Of a stretch of 64,000 bases of DNA, positions 1 to 12,000 are shown in pieces. The notes beneath the pieces were generated by a model. That model did no database searches. It was not told the DNA's origin and was given only the letters and a program-made list of their open reading frames with translations. This DNA is from Mesocentrotus franciscanus (taxonomy: Eukaryota; Echinodermata; Echinoidea; Camarodonta; Strongylocentrotidae), in assembly GCA_037976565.1 (NCBI GenBank), contig CP137683.1, positions 10,330,473-10,394,472 on the forward strand, written 5' to 3'. The position numbers were made by a program, and so were the translations under genes. Positions within the stretch are counted from its first letter, which is position 1, and every line of letters begins with the position of its first letter.

Positions 1-1273
1 AAATTGGAAACGACTGAATTAGGAAAACAGAACAATGGGATAAGAATTAAACTGTAAGGAACTCATTCCTTTAAGTATCTTTAAGGTGTGATCAAGAATA
101 CTTTTTGCTTTTTCAGGCGCTATGTCAATGTTAGTTTCCTTGGTATATGATTGTCTTAACAAATATCTCCTTCCCCCCAAAATCGTAATAATATACTTAC
201 AAATTGGACTGAAGTCTGGTGAAATGTGTTTCTTTCGAAAGATTGAAGGTGAGGGGGAATGGAAAGACACAAAAAATGAAATTAAAAAATAGTGTATGTT
301 TTGGGAAAGCAGAAAAGTGGGATAAGGAATGAACTATAAGGAACTTGTTCTTACTAGTATATGCAAGGCGTGATCAAAAGCGCTTGTTCTTTTAGCAGGA
401 GCTATATTGCTGCTAGTTTACTTGGTATAATTATGTCTTCACAAATATTTCCTTCGCGAAAGAAAATGTAACACAAGATTCATATACTAAGAAAATGAAC
501 TGTAGTTTCGTGAGATAGATACACTACGAAAGATGAATGGTGAGGTGGAGTTGAAAGACACAAAAAGAATGAATTTATGAATAAAGAATTGTTTGGGAAA
601 GCAGAACTGTGGGATAATTTGTTTAACTATAAGAAGCTCATTCTTAAGCTAAGTATCTTTAAAGGTATAGACCAGTTCTGGTCATGCGATTGCATTGTGA
701 AAGAAACGTTGTGAAATCGATCAGAAAAGGTTGATCAACTAGCATATAAGTATTGGTGTGTACTGCAAGGTTCTGGAATCATCAAAATTATAAGAAATTT
801 GGCCCAGTCTTGGTAAAGTTACAAGCACTGTACACAGAAAGATGTATATGTGACTACCTTATATCTATCCAGTCCGGATAGATATGATAATTTACCAAAT
901 ATATCAATTAATAGGCGGTTTCCCGGCAAATTTGTATCATCACGTATTAGTAAAAACGCATTCTTTCACATGATTGGTAATAAGAGCTTCCATTTCATTT
1001 TTGGGGAGGGGTGCGTTTCCAAAACTGGTCTTTACCTTTAAGGCGTGATCTACAGCGCTTGCTCATGTTTTGCTATGTTTCTTTGTCTTCACTAACAATG
1101 CATTTATACCTCGAAAATGGTCTGTACTACGACTTGTATATGGTGACTTGGATATGAATTGAAAGACACAGATAATAACTATTTTGGTGAAGCAAAGAAG
1201 TAGGATAGTGATTAAACTTCAAGGAACTCTTCCTTACAAGTATCTTAAAATAGTTATCAAGAAGACTAGTTGG
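1..1273. repeat. Tandem array, ~290-bp unit, interrupted
   Basis: The same sequence recurs at about 39, 319, 612 and 1203 (a gggataa...ttaaactataaggaactc block). In each full unit it is followed by agtatctttaaggcgtgatc and, at the unit's end, by a ttgaaagacacaaaa block. The first spacings are 280 and 293 bp. The third unit is shorter once the inserted element at 663-1037 is subtracted. The array probably continues past the left edge of the window. No coding frame persists through the units. Confidence 0.8.
663..1037. mobile_element. TTAA-flanked non-autonomous DNA transposon (piggyBac/Kolobok-type)
   Basis: The ends are imperfect inverted repeats: AGGTATAGACCAGTTCTGG at the left, and the complement of the right end reads AGGTAAAGACCAGTTTTGG (17 of 19 matching). 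TTAA flanks both ends (659-662 and 1038-1041). The element sits inside a tandem repeat whose other units read ctttaaggcgtgatc, so the empty site is visible in the same molecule. It is 375 bp long with no transposase frame, so it is non-autonomous. TTAA targeting is known for piggyBac and Kolobok. The AGG...CCT termini fit Kolobok better, but the superfamily is inferred. Confidence 0.8.
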
Positions 1274-1490
1274 GAGCTGTAGGCCTACATAGTGGTAGAG
1301 CAGTTGCCTCGTAACCGGGAGGTCCCGGGTTCGAAGTCAAGTCTCGCGCTTGTACCATTTGGTTATTAAAGGCATTAATCCTCATTATCAAGTCCCTTGG
1401 TGAGGACCTAAAACCATCGTTTATCTGTTTGCTGATATGCAAGCATACACATTATGATTTCTTAGCAGTTAGGTAAAAAACAAACCAATA
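1274..1490 (+). mobile_element. tRNA-derived SINE, family 1
   Basis: The head resembles a tRNA: A-box-like tagtggtagagcag at about 1300 and B-box gggttcgaagtc at about 1328. The stretch cctcgtaaccgggaggtccc recalls a tRNA-Thr anticodon arm (CGT), although it is not a functional tRNA. The body contains ggcattaatcctcattatc and the element ends in cttagcagttaggtaaaaaa. A second copy lies in the opposite orientation at 14002-14200 and matches along the whole length. It is inserted at the end of the ~290-bp tandem array. Confidence 0.85.
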
Positions 1491-2260
1491 AACCAACCAA
1501 ATCAACCAACTAGTACCTCGGTCATACCCATACACTGACTCCAAAACCGACACACAATCGACAAACTCTTTACTCTTCGAGGTAATGTAATCTTTTCCGT
1601 CGAACTATCAGTCTGATGTCACACATCGGTGTGCCCGGGGCAAAAAAGTTTGGAACTACCGATTTCTTTCTTTCCATTTATATGCAAATGTGCTCTTAAA
1701 AGCATTTATATGCTATTATTTCAAATTGCTGTAAACAGATTGTCCCATAGTAGGCAAAATGCACGATAATGACTTGCTGTTATACATCTTCTACCTGAAC
1801 ATTCATAATTAACCTAAATCTGCAGTATTGGGAATGGCATAATCGTTCAACGGAAGCATTTTAAGTAATCTCAATTTCTCGACTAAGTCAGGAAAATATA
1901 TATATTTGTAGATATATATATATCTATGGAAAACAATGAAACAATTTTAATGGCTAAGCTGAAGGCGTTCTAGAAAATGAGTTTAGATTGTGCTTATATG
2001 GATGTATTCCAATGATAAGGTATCAAGCAAATCTAAATTTGAGCCTTACGGATTGTATAAATTTCAGTCGCTATTTTACTCTAAATACATAATGGAGTGG
2101 GCTGAACATTTCAGGATGAAGAAATATCCGTGTCTCCAATTATCCTGTCTCTTTGCACGCCTGAATTTTCAATTAACTTGGATTTCAAATGCAAAACGTA
2201 CTAAAAACTTCCTAACTCGAACATATTGGTTTGGCATTTTGGCACTGTGCTATGAAAGTT
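1490..2260. other. No recognisable gene
   Basis: AT-rich unique-looking sequence with a short TA tract near 1897-1925. The 109-codon open frame at 1990-2319 resembles no protein I know and runs into the adjacent tandem repeat, so it is treated as a chance frame. Confidence 0.6.
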
Positions 2261-2261
2261 T

Positions 2262-2665
2262 TCTTCCTCTGTTTATCAGAAGCCTGTGTATAACTACACA
2301 TATCTTAGCAGCTTTGTAAAAGCACACCCTTTTTTTCTCTTTTTGAAGCTCAGTAAAACATTTGCTATTTAAAAAAAAAAGATAAACTTGAGCATGTGTA
2401 TTAAAACTTCCTTACCCTTTAGTAGCTTTCTAAAACCAAAATATTTTCTTGTGTAAGCTCAATTAGATATTTGCTTCTTCGTTTTAACGTGAGCCTGTGC
2501 ATTTAAACTCCAAACACCTTAGCAGCTTTGTAAAAGCACACATTATTTCTTCTTGAAGCTCAATTAAATATTTTCTTCGTCTTTTTAACATGAGCATGGG
2601 CTTAAAACTCACAATACCTTTACAGCTTTGTACACAGGACTTATTTCTACTTTTTCTTGAAGTCA
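2262..2665. repeat. Tandem repeat, ~100-bp unit, about 4 copies
   Basis: Units start at 2307, 2421, 2521 and 2621 with agcagctttgtaaaagcaca or a variant. Each continues with ttcttgaagctcaattaaat and a ttaacatgagcatg block, and ends in ...acctt. A partial unit precedes the first. Copies are diverged, so the array is old. Confidence 0.75.
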
Positions 2666-3150
2666 AAATCGATGACATACATGATTTGCTGTGGCAACAG
2701 TCATTCATGCCTATAAATAGATGCCTCACTTTATCATCCATTTTAAGGAGGAGGAGTGACGGGCAGTGACGGATAGTCTCTTAGAAGGATGACTGATTAC
2801 GAGCATTAGAGTGTTTTTATACCAACCAATTAATTGATTGCCCATGTCGCCTCTTTTTTAAAATGCCATCCTTAACCATTCTCCGAACCAAATATATGGG
2901 ACACCGTTCATCATCTCTGTGAATCCGCCCATCCGGCGTCTTTTCCATATCTCCCTGTATTCCCTCATTGTCTTTAGAACGGTAGGTATTTCATGGGCAA
3001 GCGCCAATTCTCGTTTGCTCTGGTGATAAATTGAGGTAGGCGCCTGAAAGGTTGGCTTCGCCAATTCTTCGCAAATTAAAGCACGCTGCCGAAGTCTCCA
3101 AGAAAGGAAGAGGATGAAGAACAATGGTAGAGATAGAAAGAAAGAGAAAT
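2665..3150. other. No recognisable gene
   Basis: Unique-looking sequence. The 88-codon minus-strand frame at 2858-3124 has plausible amino-acid composition (several Arg, Glu and Trp) but no motif that I recognise, and no splice or promoter context supports it. Confidence 0.45.
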
Positions 3151-3640
3151 GAAGAGAGTTTGTTGTGTTTTTGTGTGTGCGTGTATGTATTTCTCTAAAA
3201 AAAAAAGTGAAAGGGAGATGAGAGAGAGAGAGAGAGAGAAATTGGTATGAAAAAAGAGAATGTGTAAAAGTGAATTCGATTAAAGAGAAAATGGGAGATG
3301 AGAGAGGGATATGAGAGATGGAGATGGAGCGAGAGAGAGAGAGAGGAAGAGAGAGATAGAGAGGAAGAGAGAGAGAGAGAGATAGTGAGAGAGTGTAGAG
3401 AAGAGGATGAGATGGAGAAATTATGGTGGAGAAAATTGAGGGATTAAGAGAGAGAGGAAAAAAAGGAGAAGGAGTCTGTTTATTTTAAGAAAAAAAAACA
3501 GAAGGCGAAAAAAGAGAGAAATGTGAATAGGAAAGAAAGCGATATGAGAAAGAGGGAGAAAGCGAGAGTGAGAGAGAGCGAGAGAGAGAGAACTCAATTA
3601 CTGGTTTGGGAGAAAGGGAGAAAGATATTTGAAAACAAGC
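3150..3640. repeat. Purine-rich (GA)n tract
   Basis: About 450 bases are almost entirely A and G on the plus strand, with runs of (ga) near 3215-3238, 3330-3390 and 3560-3592, mixed with aaaa and ggag interruptions. Confidence 0.9.
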
Positions 3641-5005
3641 CTAACAAATTGAATCTATCGCAACAATTGCTCGCGTATAAGGCGTAATTTATAAGCATGT
3701 TGTGATGTCATATATGCATCATTGATTAACTTTGCAGACAAATGCTTGTCATGCGTGCAGTTTTCACCTACATGTGCCCTTCATTTTCGACCTTAAAAAC
3801 AATTCTATACAGAACCTCCTTGATTTTTTTTGCTTTTGATCCGATGTGTTTCGTGCATTTGTAATTGTAACTACATGTATGACATTTATAGGCGGCTTAT
3901 GAATTATACTAAAAAGAGAACTACTGATAATAAAATACAATTCTTTTTAGCTTACAACGCCAATATATAAATGCATGCTTTATGATTTTACATTAAATAT
4001 TTTCTAAAGTTGCTGACGTTGATGGTAATTGAAAATACATTTGCTTTTTATTACTTCATGGAGAATGAAAGAAGGAGATAAAGAATAATAAAAATGAATG
4101 TATATATTTTCACTTTTAGTTAAAGGCAATGTACAAGCTAATTAAACTAAAAACGCCGTGCTTTCGCCCTCGATGTGTGTGCCTTTTTACAACCGGGGAT
4201 GGTTTTCCCTAGCCCGTCTGGCGACACAATTTTCGAATCTTCTCCAAGTAACCGATATCAGTGTTTTGTAAATTTGTCAATCTCATGGCGCCTTTTTGGT
4301 GGTTTTCACGACGACAGATGGACGTGGGATAAGATATCCGATATGAATGCAACTAATAAAATAACAAACATATAACCAAATACCTGGGAACCACATACTC
4401 CTCTGTATGAAGCAAGAAGGGTCTTAACTCATGTCATTTTAACAGAGTTGATGCCCTTCTGGTTGTAAACAGACTATATATATATATATATATAGTTGAT
4501 AATATGATAACTACAATAAATACACTCGCAAGGCACTTAAAAAGCTAAGATTGCAAAGCTCATATTCCAATCATGCCAATATGTCGTCATAATCACTGAC
4601 AAAAGGCGTACTGCAAGCGTTTTTGCGCCGTTTTGCTAAACACATGCGCGCATGCACTATTGCATTGAGCAGAACATTGTTGGCATATACATGTACATGC
4701 CTGGAACTTAAAAAAGGTGCTTATTTGATACGAAACTACTCCAATTAGTTAGTTACAAAGCACTTTTTAAACATTAGTCGATAAATAGAGATATCCCTGT
4801 CAAGTTTGAAAAGATGGTAGACCATGAACAAACACAATCATAACCTTATAGAGGTGACTTATCCCAAATTAACTTTGTAGCTTGCACGCTTGAAAATGAC
4901 ATTTTACCCGGGGCATTTTCATTGACATCTGAGTGCCCTTTATGGCACTGCTTTAAAGTCAATGACGTCGATATGAATTGGAAGTAAACTCACAAATAAA
5001 TTTCA
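3640..5005. other. No recognisable gene; (TA)n at 4475-4494
   Basis: AT-rich sequence with one TA dinucleotide run of about ten units. The 66-codon frame at 4175-4375 has no recognisable motif. Confidence 0.6.
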
Positions 5006-5009
5006 AATC

Positions 5010-5160
5010 ATAAATTCGATTCCTGCTCGGTTCTTACATCATTGGACATGAAACTTTATCAAAAATTGTCTACATTGACCCTTGTTTATTAAATGGGTAC
5101 CTGGCAACGCCTGAGTAATAAAAACAAAGGTAACTCAGGCAGAGCAGCAAACGCGCGTAA
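5010..5160 (+). mobile_element. Degenerate SINE, family 2
   Basis: A decayed B-box-like attcgattcctg near 5015 is followed about 70 bases later by aaatgggtacctggcaac and a cctgagtaataa block. These match the family-2 copies at 48846 and 58946. The head is missing or too diverged to see. Confidence 0.55.
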
Positions 5161-6465
5161 ATATAACCTTATTACTTATACATTTATGACTCCAACAGTT
5201 TCACTACACGGTAATACATACTACCAAAATTGAATCATAGCTCTTCCATACAAGCGTTTTTTTCTCCACTGTGTTCGATTTGTATCATGAACAAATTTTT
5301 CAGTCTAACATCTCGGAAAGGTGATGGTTATAATCAACTATAGTGATATTTGTCTGTTTGTGCGTGAAATCTGACGACGATGAAATAAAAAACTCGGAGA
5401 GAGCGATGGCGAAAATCGTTTTTGAAAAATTATCAATTTCTCTCCAAGATGATGTTCGAGGGTTCACGAAACATACAATCACATTACTGGGTTCATTCTA
5501 TTGCAATAATGCGATTATAATACAATGTACCACGATCATGTTATATTACATTATTTACAGTGATGCGGCATTACATTGCATTACAATAATGCGATAACAA
5601 ATAAAGAGATGAATCTTTGGGATTTGTTTTACTTTGGGATAAGAACATGATTACAAACTGTGTCAAAAACCTAAACATTAAAGAATTGATTTTTTTTTTA
5701 TAAAGAGACATTCGTTAAACTTTGCAATTCGCCGTATAAAAACTATTTTAGGAAGTTTGTTTCTTATGTCCTTCTTAATTTACCAAAATAATATATAGGC
5801 GGGTAGTTCTTTTTTTTGCCAAATTGAAAACATGATGAAAACAAAGGGAAGAAGAGAGAAAAAAAAATTATACGCTACACGTGTTCTTACTACAACTTAT
5901 TTCATAAGCATAATGATGTTACCAAAGTTCTGAGTGATCGGCATAGTGGTCACTGTTTCTGAGACACTCTTATGATAGTAACCATTTCCTGTTTCCCGAA
6001 ATTCTTGTCTCCCTTGTACAAGTTCATCCTTAGATAATCAATACCAGACTTCTCTTTACTTTGTTGTCTGCATGTGTAATATATTCTTTATTCAATTATA
6101 ACTATTGATTGTTAATAATATGCTCTACCTCGTCAAATCGATTAGTGAGTCCGATTACAGAATTAATTACAGATTTGTTGATGATTGGTCATTTTTTTAA
6201 ATAGCAGCTGTCGCCCTAGAGTATCAAAGTACTCGTAACAGTGTCTTTTTAAATTCTCTGTTTTGCAATCTTATTGATAATAGCGTTACCTTTACTTAAT
6301 CGATGAGTTGCAAATTACAGTCGTGGTGCGTTTTAAATTCAATAGAATTCTTCTCGTTTAAGAGAACAAGCTCGCACTAGACTTATATGTGGCTCTCCTA
6401 AGCGGTTTGTTCATTGCAGTAGGCCAATCGTTCAGTTTACCCTTTGAGAAGTATTTATGTTTATA
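5160..6465. other. No recognisable gene
   Basis: AT-rich, unique-looking sequence with no coherent coding region, no terminal repeats and no RNA gene visible on either strand. Confidence 0.6.
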
Positions 6466-6469
6466 ATTT

Positions 6470-6870
6470 TTATTTTACGATACATGTTACTGCATTTTTA
6501 CTTTTCTAAATCCATGTCTTTGTATCATATACTTATCCCTAATCCTCAAAATTAACCAGAACTCTGGTACCGAAAAACTCAATATGATTTAATTATACTT
6601 TTACTTCTCTACATACATTTCTAAATAAAGGGTCTCCTGTACTTTTACTTGAAAAATTCTAATTGAGTACGTTGTTCCATGCTCTAGCTATTATTCATTA
6701 TTCTAATTTCTCAACATATTTCCTTGTATTATGTACTTTTTTCGTATCCTGAAAATTATGCTAAATGCTTGTCCTCGTTTCTACTGAGTGATCTAACGTA
6801 TTTCGCAGTTTCGTGTGTATTGTAGCTTTTACTCTCATCCTGAAAATTAAACTGCATCAAGAACTATTGA
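6470..6870. repeat. Old tandem repeat, ~100-bp unit
   Basis: A block of the form tgtacttttactc...atcctgaaaattaa recurs near 6540, 6640, 6744 and 6836. The copies are strongly diverged, so boundaries are approximate. Confidence 0.5.
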
Positions 6871-7399
6871 CCCCGAATACAGAAGCATCTTCTGTTCTGC
6901 ACGGAAAATCAAGAGGAGTACCTGCTCTTCCGTCGATCTTTTGTTACCCGTACGTACAATAATGGTGTCCTCAAGAACCCTTCTCCGCATTCCTACTCGG
7001 CGTACTTTTACTGTGTCATCATAAGACAGGTTAACCCAGATCACAGTGGGCATAGGACACCGGGCGACCCAAATACTTCACCATCTAAATAAAAAGGGAA
7101 TGAGACACTTCAAGAGGTTTTTCTCCGACTTAACTTGAAGAAAAAAAAGTTCTGGGCGAAAAGTAAAGGGATCGGATCGAGTGTCTGGTTGGTAAAAGGA
7201 ACGGCATGGCGTGCATCTTTACCTGCGCGTACCATTTTTGGAAGACGGTGTTTGTTGGTTCCTACTTGGTAACGTCTTTCGATGATTGATATATCAATGC
7301 TTAAGAACGACGAAGAAGACGAATAAAGAGACGAACAATTAAGATGACGAGAAAGAAGAATGTCGAGAGAAATATGATTAGAATAGTTATCTTTTCGAC

Positions 7400-7595
7400 A
7401 GCACTACTACTACTAATACTACTGATGATGCGGATAATAAGAATAATAATGATAATGATAATAATATTAATATCAATAATAACAATTATAATTATAATTA
7501 TTATAATAATAATAATGATAATACTAATACTAATAAATATAACGATGGTTATATCACTATTACAACTAATACTTCTACCGCTAATACTACTACTA

Positions 7596-7633
<38 letters not shown>

Positions 7634-7690
7634 TTACTACATCTACATCTACTATTTCTACTCCTACTACTACCACCACTAATACCAACT
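7400..7690. repeat. Trinucleotide microsatellites, ATA/ATT then ACT
   Basis: Mixed aat/ata/att runs (7430-7560) pass into a perfect (act)n run near 7590-7635. The long open frame across this region translates only into Ile and Tyr runs and is not a gene. Confidence 0.95.
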
Positions 7691-8000
7691 TAATAGTCAT
7701 CTGAAAAATAACAACATATATACAGCTTGAAGAATTGAAAAGGATAGAAGAAAGACAAAATTTCATGAAGCCCTCCCATCACAACGATGAAATTCTCAAG
7801 GATATTTCTTTGGCGTATAAGGATGATTTTGATATCATCAGAAATAGACATGCTGGTCACGTCCAAATAACGTGCTCTGAGTATTTGATCCTCAGATAGA
7901 TATTGATTGAGGTCCACTGAGGGTTTAATCACTTTGGGAATACTACTGCTCGCTACTTTGTGAAGTGCTACCTTCTCCAAATTGGAAATATTTGTGCATC
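7690..8000 (-). pseudogene. Coding-like fragment, unknown
   Basis: An open frame of at least 96 codons has balanced composition, unlike its surroundings. It contains an acidic stretch (VDLNQYLSEDQILRARYLD) followed about 30 residues later by NFIVVMGGLHEILSFF. The VVMGGLH segment weakly recalls a motif in uncharacterised proteins associated with mobile elements in invertebrates; that is from memory and unverified. There is no ATG at the 5' end, and the 3' end runs into hydrophobic junk next to the microsatellite. It could be a transposon remnant or a chance frame. Confidence 0.25.
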
Positions 8001-8099
8001 GTAAGCGACAGGTTTGCTAATATTTCTAGGAAACTCACAAGTTGAAGATGGTTAGCTTCATCCCACTTTCATGGTTGTACTTCTGATAGGAACTTAACT

Positions 8100-8172
8100 G
8101 ATGGAAGTGTGTGACAGTGTGCGTGTATGTGCGTGCGCGTGTGTGCTAGTGCGCGAGCGCGCGTCTGTGAGG
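8100..8172. repeat. GT/GC-rich alternating tract
   Basis: Imperfect gtgtgcgtgtatgtgcgtgcg alternating purine-pyrimidine sequence ending in gcgcgagcgcgcg. Such sequence is prone to Z-DNA formation. Confidence 0.8.
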
Positions 8173-9680
8173 CATTCTAAAGACCACTGCACGATAATAT
8201 AATGCACATAATTATCAAGACTCTGTCGGTTTAACAAAGTGAGGGGGACTTTTTAAAATTTCTTGAAAGTGTTAAACGAATATCATGCCAAATTTTGATA
8301 ATTTTTTTTTCCAATCCGGATCGACTTTTACTACACATTGAGCAGGAAGCACCCAAGTTTTCCCCCGAAACAGCCTAAAAGTTTGTCGGACACATAATTA
8401 CCCACATGATTTTTCATCAAATATTTATTTTTGTCTATGTTTACAGCGAGATTTTATGTTAATATCTATAAAATTATTGACTTTAAATTATACCTGAAAG
8501 GTGGGTAGTCCTTTTCTTGCCCTTCTACCTAGTCACGTTCTCGCGTTCTTCTTGGATGGGAGATATTGACAAATTAAGCTCGCATTACGCCCTGAAATAT
8601 TAAGAAAATAATATTACCTCGAATTTTGTCGAAAGTCACGTTTTTACAGTCGTCGTGGAACAATTTCAAAAGGTGGAGAACTTAAAGTGAACCAAGTGCC
8701 GAACATTGAGGAGTTTAGTAGAAAGTACGAGTTCTCGGGCAACCTATGTTTCCCTACTTCTACTGATCACAATAACCCAACATAAATTTTGTCCTTCATG
8801 CAATAGAAATATGCTATTAACGGCATTAGCTACCAATCTTTGTAATATTTAACAGAAATGACGTCATGCATTTGTCTAAATAGCAATGAATTTCATCTTT
8901 TCATCTTTTCTGTTTACGCCATACGAATATACCAATCAAAATTAGCCCAACACCACAGCCCCACCCTGTTCAGACCTGCAGCGTAACGACTGCGTCATCC
9001 TGAACCCCAAATCAATTGCGTAGGAGTCGGTCGATTGACAACATCTTTGCTTAGGGGCTACGCCATCAGCAGTCTCTCTCTGCATGTATATGTGTAGGTG
9101 TATGTGTATGGAATGGTTGGGGGCTCCAAAGCAGACTGCCACCATAATTGTTACGAATGTACTGACTCTTGCCCGCAGGTCACACGTTGGATCTCATCAC
9201 TTTTTTTCAAACATCAATCAAGCGAGAATACGTGGGTACAACAACTTAATGGAATCGAGGAGCTTGTGCTTGAAGCTCATTGATGGAATGGCTTGACACT
9301 TTTCCCGCCCAGTACGTAAGAACAAAACAAACATGAAAGCGTGTTCGCAATACACATACTGTTATTGATTGAGATTCACAGCTTTATCAACATTTCTGTT
9401 ACTGAATCCAATATTAAATCACGTGTAATAATTATAAACTCGTATATTCAATCTCGGGCTGTCAAGTCCAAAATTGCGTTCCGTGCACCTCAAACAAATC
9501 AGGATTTTGCATTCTACTCACGCTGGCTTTATATTCTCTTGCTGATACGAGGAGTGGCATAAGCCAACAAATAATTTGGACGTAGTCCATCAGTCTTCCT
9601 GAACGTCTCACCATCCTTGAGGGGAAGTGACAACAAACTCTGTGACGAAAACGCGAGTCAAGTGTTTGCATAGGGTTATA
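8172..9680. other. No recognisable gene
   Basis: No coherent coding region, repeat or RNA gene is visible. Overlapping frames near 8942-9296 are short and occur on both strands over the same bases. Confidence 0.55.
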
Positions 9681-9719
9681 CCATGTCAAAACACATGACG
9701 CAACGTCAACGCTGTTTTT

Positions 9720-9930
9720 CGTCACCTTCCCAAATCGCTCTTATTCACTTTCTTATTCCTTCCTCTCGCTTCTCTTTCTCTCTCTATTTCTTTCTTTCTT
9801 TCTCTCTTTCCCCCTATTTTTTCTCTCTCCATCATCCTATTTCCCTTTCTTTCCCTACTCCCCCTCTCTGTTTTCTACCTGTATTAAGTTTTCTTCTGTT
9901 CACCCGCATTCACTTTCTGTCTCATTCCCC
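9720..9930. repeat. Pyrimidine-rich CT tract
   Basis: A long run of tctctctttctttc and ccctttc interrupted by cccc. The 109-codon frame here is Ser/Phe/Leu/Pro low complexity. Confidence 0.85.
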
Positions 9931-10069
9931 CTCGCCATGTCATACCACGATATCGTTCGTTGACGGCCTACCGCGTTTTTCATATCTATCTGTCACATGC
10001 AAAGGCGTATGAGGCGGGTTTGTGGGGAAGGGGGGCTGCAGCTCCGGGAATGGTGAAATCTCTTGGGCT

Positions 10070-10145
10070 AGTTAAAAAATGTAAAAAACAAAATAAAACA
10101 AAGCAAAAACAAAACAATCAACAAAAAATAAGCAAACAAATGAGG
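10070..10145. repeat. A-rich (CAAAA)n tract
   Basis: An aaaaaacaaaataaaacaaag type sequence of about 70 bases; it may be the decayed tail of a retroposon, but no head was found. Confidence 0.7.
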
Positions 10146-10149
10146 TATT

Positions 10150-11640
10150 TTATTTATCGTGTAAATGAAAGGTAACTGCCCGCAAAGAGTTCCTACACGT
10201 ATTCACTAGGCTCTGTGCTATTAGATATAGAAATATGAAGCGTATAGCACTTACGTCAACATACAAACCGCCGTGGTTAACCGCTTCGTATGTGGAGGCA
10301 TCACAACATATTCAGGCAACGAGGTGGTATAATTTATATTTTGATAACGAAAAGTGCGTTCTCACTCTCTTAAGACAGCGGTCAACATTTTCTCTCGCTC
10401 TCTTCTCTTACTCGCAGCCTTTAAAAACTGAGAAATTAACAAATCCCACAAGAGTCGTTGGTATAGTTAGTGAGAGTCGTCAGCAAGTAAAAAATCGTGT
10501 AAGTCGTGAAATTGTGCCCGAACAGCTATGGTCGTGCCATCAATCAGGCCTATATTATCTCCCACTTTCCCTTTGCAGCTCTTTCTAATTCCTAAATTTA
10601 ATAGATTCTATTTTATATGAAGAACTTCAATTATTCATCCGGCTAATGGCAAGATCTTTTACACAACCCATTTAATACATTTATCGATTCATTCATTAGC
10701 CATCAAGAAAATAAACAAAATATAAAAATGTCATTGCCTAACAACTGGGAGAGGTGTTCGAAAAAATCGTCATAGAGTTGCCATTTTCAGTTTAAGCGAT
10801 TACAACTTTGAATATTCGTAACTTTCTCGTTTCAATTCCTCAAACGTTCACTGATCTAGTTCTCCCATTTTTAAACTGCACTTCGTGTCTGCAATTCTGC
10901 TCTCTTGACCTTTTCTAATATTCTTAAGTAATCGAAATAACAAAGCCCTCCATCCAAACATTCTTCCGGCATTAACATCTGCAACTCGTTCCACGGAGTT
11001 ATTGATTTTGTTTTGTATAAACTCCTACGTAAACCTTCACAGCTTATAAATTTCTACAGCGGAATTAAACGCTATCATAAATGATTCATTTAGATAAAAG
11101 GGATAAAAGGTTAAGCAGAAGCGAAGATGTATAAAAATGCTCTCCCAAGGTAAAAATCGATACGTGATGTTCACGACCCAAGCTTAGAGACGCTGAAAAA
11201 TGAGGATGGATTCAGAGTAGAAGGCATGAATGACAAACATTTTTATATCAGGAAAAATCGTATACCGTTACCTTAACCTTTCTTCGCCTTTTTGCGATGT
11301 TTGTAAGATGATACAAGCGCTCAGTTACGAATATAAAGAGCCTCTTCTCCGATCAATAATGAACGAATATCTTCAGTAGCCAAATATGATTTTCCTTGTT
11401 TCGTAAATAAAAGCCTTGTCACCGCGTTGACTTAGGCTCGTCCGCATATATCGCGCTAAAAGCCTTACAAAAAATACCCGACCCACCCTCGTTAGAATGG
11501 CTGATGTATTGTAATGGCACGGCTGAGCAGGGCTATGCATCCATATATCATACACTTGTTTTCCCATTTAGGGAACTATTTACATTTTGTTTTTATCTCG
11601 GTAAAATTAATTCAAATCATATCAAATCAACTACTGCCGC
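10150..11640. other. No recognisable gene
   Basis: Unique-looking AT-rich sequence. The frame at 10235-10588 (117 codons) has no recognisable domain and lacks support from splice sites or flanking exons. Confidence 0.55.
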
Positions 11641-11664
11641 AAACAAGTGAACTGCACATGGTGT

Positions 11665-11790
11665 CATGTCAATTTCGTTGTTACCTGCGCTAATTGAGTC
11701 TGCGAGGGCGCGTACAAGACCATGGTAGTCGCTGACGGAGTACTACGTCAGCAAAATGACGCATCATGTGAAACAGGCATATAATACACA
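11665..11790 (+). repeat. Dispersed two-box module, copy 1
   Basis: Box 1 is TACCTGCGCTAAT at 11682-11694. Box 2 is the inverted repeat CTGACGGAGTACTACGTCAG at 11732-11751, followed by caaaatgacgc. The same ordered boxes occur at 57793/57947 and 62465/62604 in the same orientation. The box 2 sequences are 17 of 20 identical between copies 1 and 2. Confidence 0.6.
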
Positions 11791-12000
11791 TATGAAAATG
11801 AGTGTAGATATGATTGGGGTCTTTCTTATCAGTTCTTCTCTTTCCATTCAATTACACGTGAAAGGGTTTTTGTTTTGCCGCAGCTGTTTCTTGATACGAG
11901 TTATTGCGTCATATGTGAACGAGACTTTGTGTGGCTCTTGAAAGGAATGAGATGAAAGGAGATATGGAAGTTGATGACGCGTTTGAAATATTTTTGTTTG

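Noticed and set aside
1290..1350. Functional tRNA gene
   Set aside because: The cloverleaf arms do not pair properly and the sequence continues into a SINE body shared with the copy at 14002.
7344..7682. 112-codon open frame
   Set aside because: It is a direct translation of ATA/ACT microsatellites (Ile and Tyr runs).
8990..9080. hAT-like end gggctacgccatca
   Set aside because: No partner terminus or target duplication could be found.
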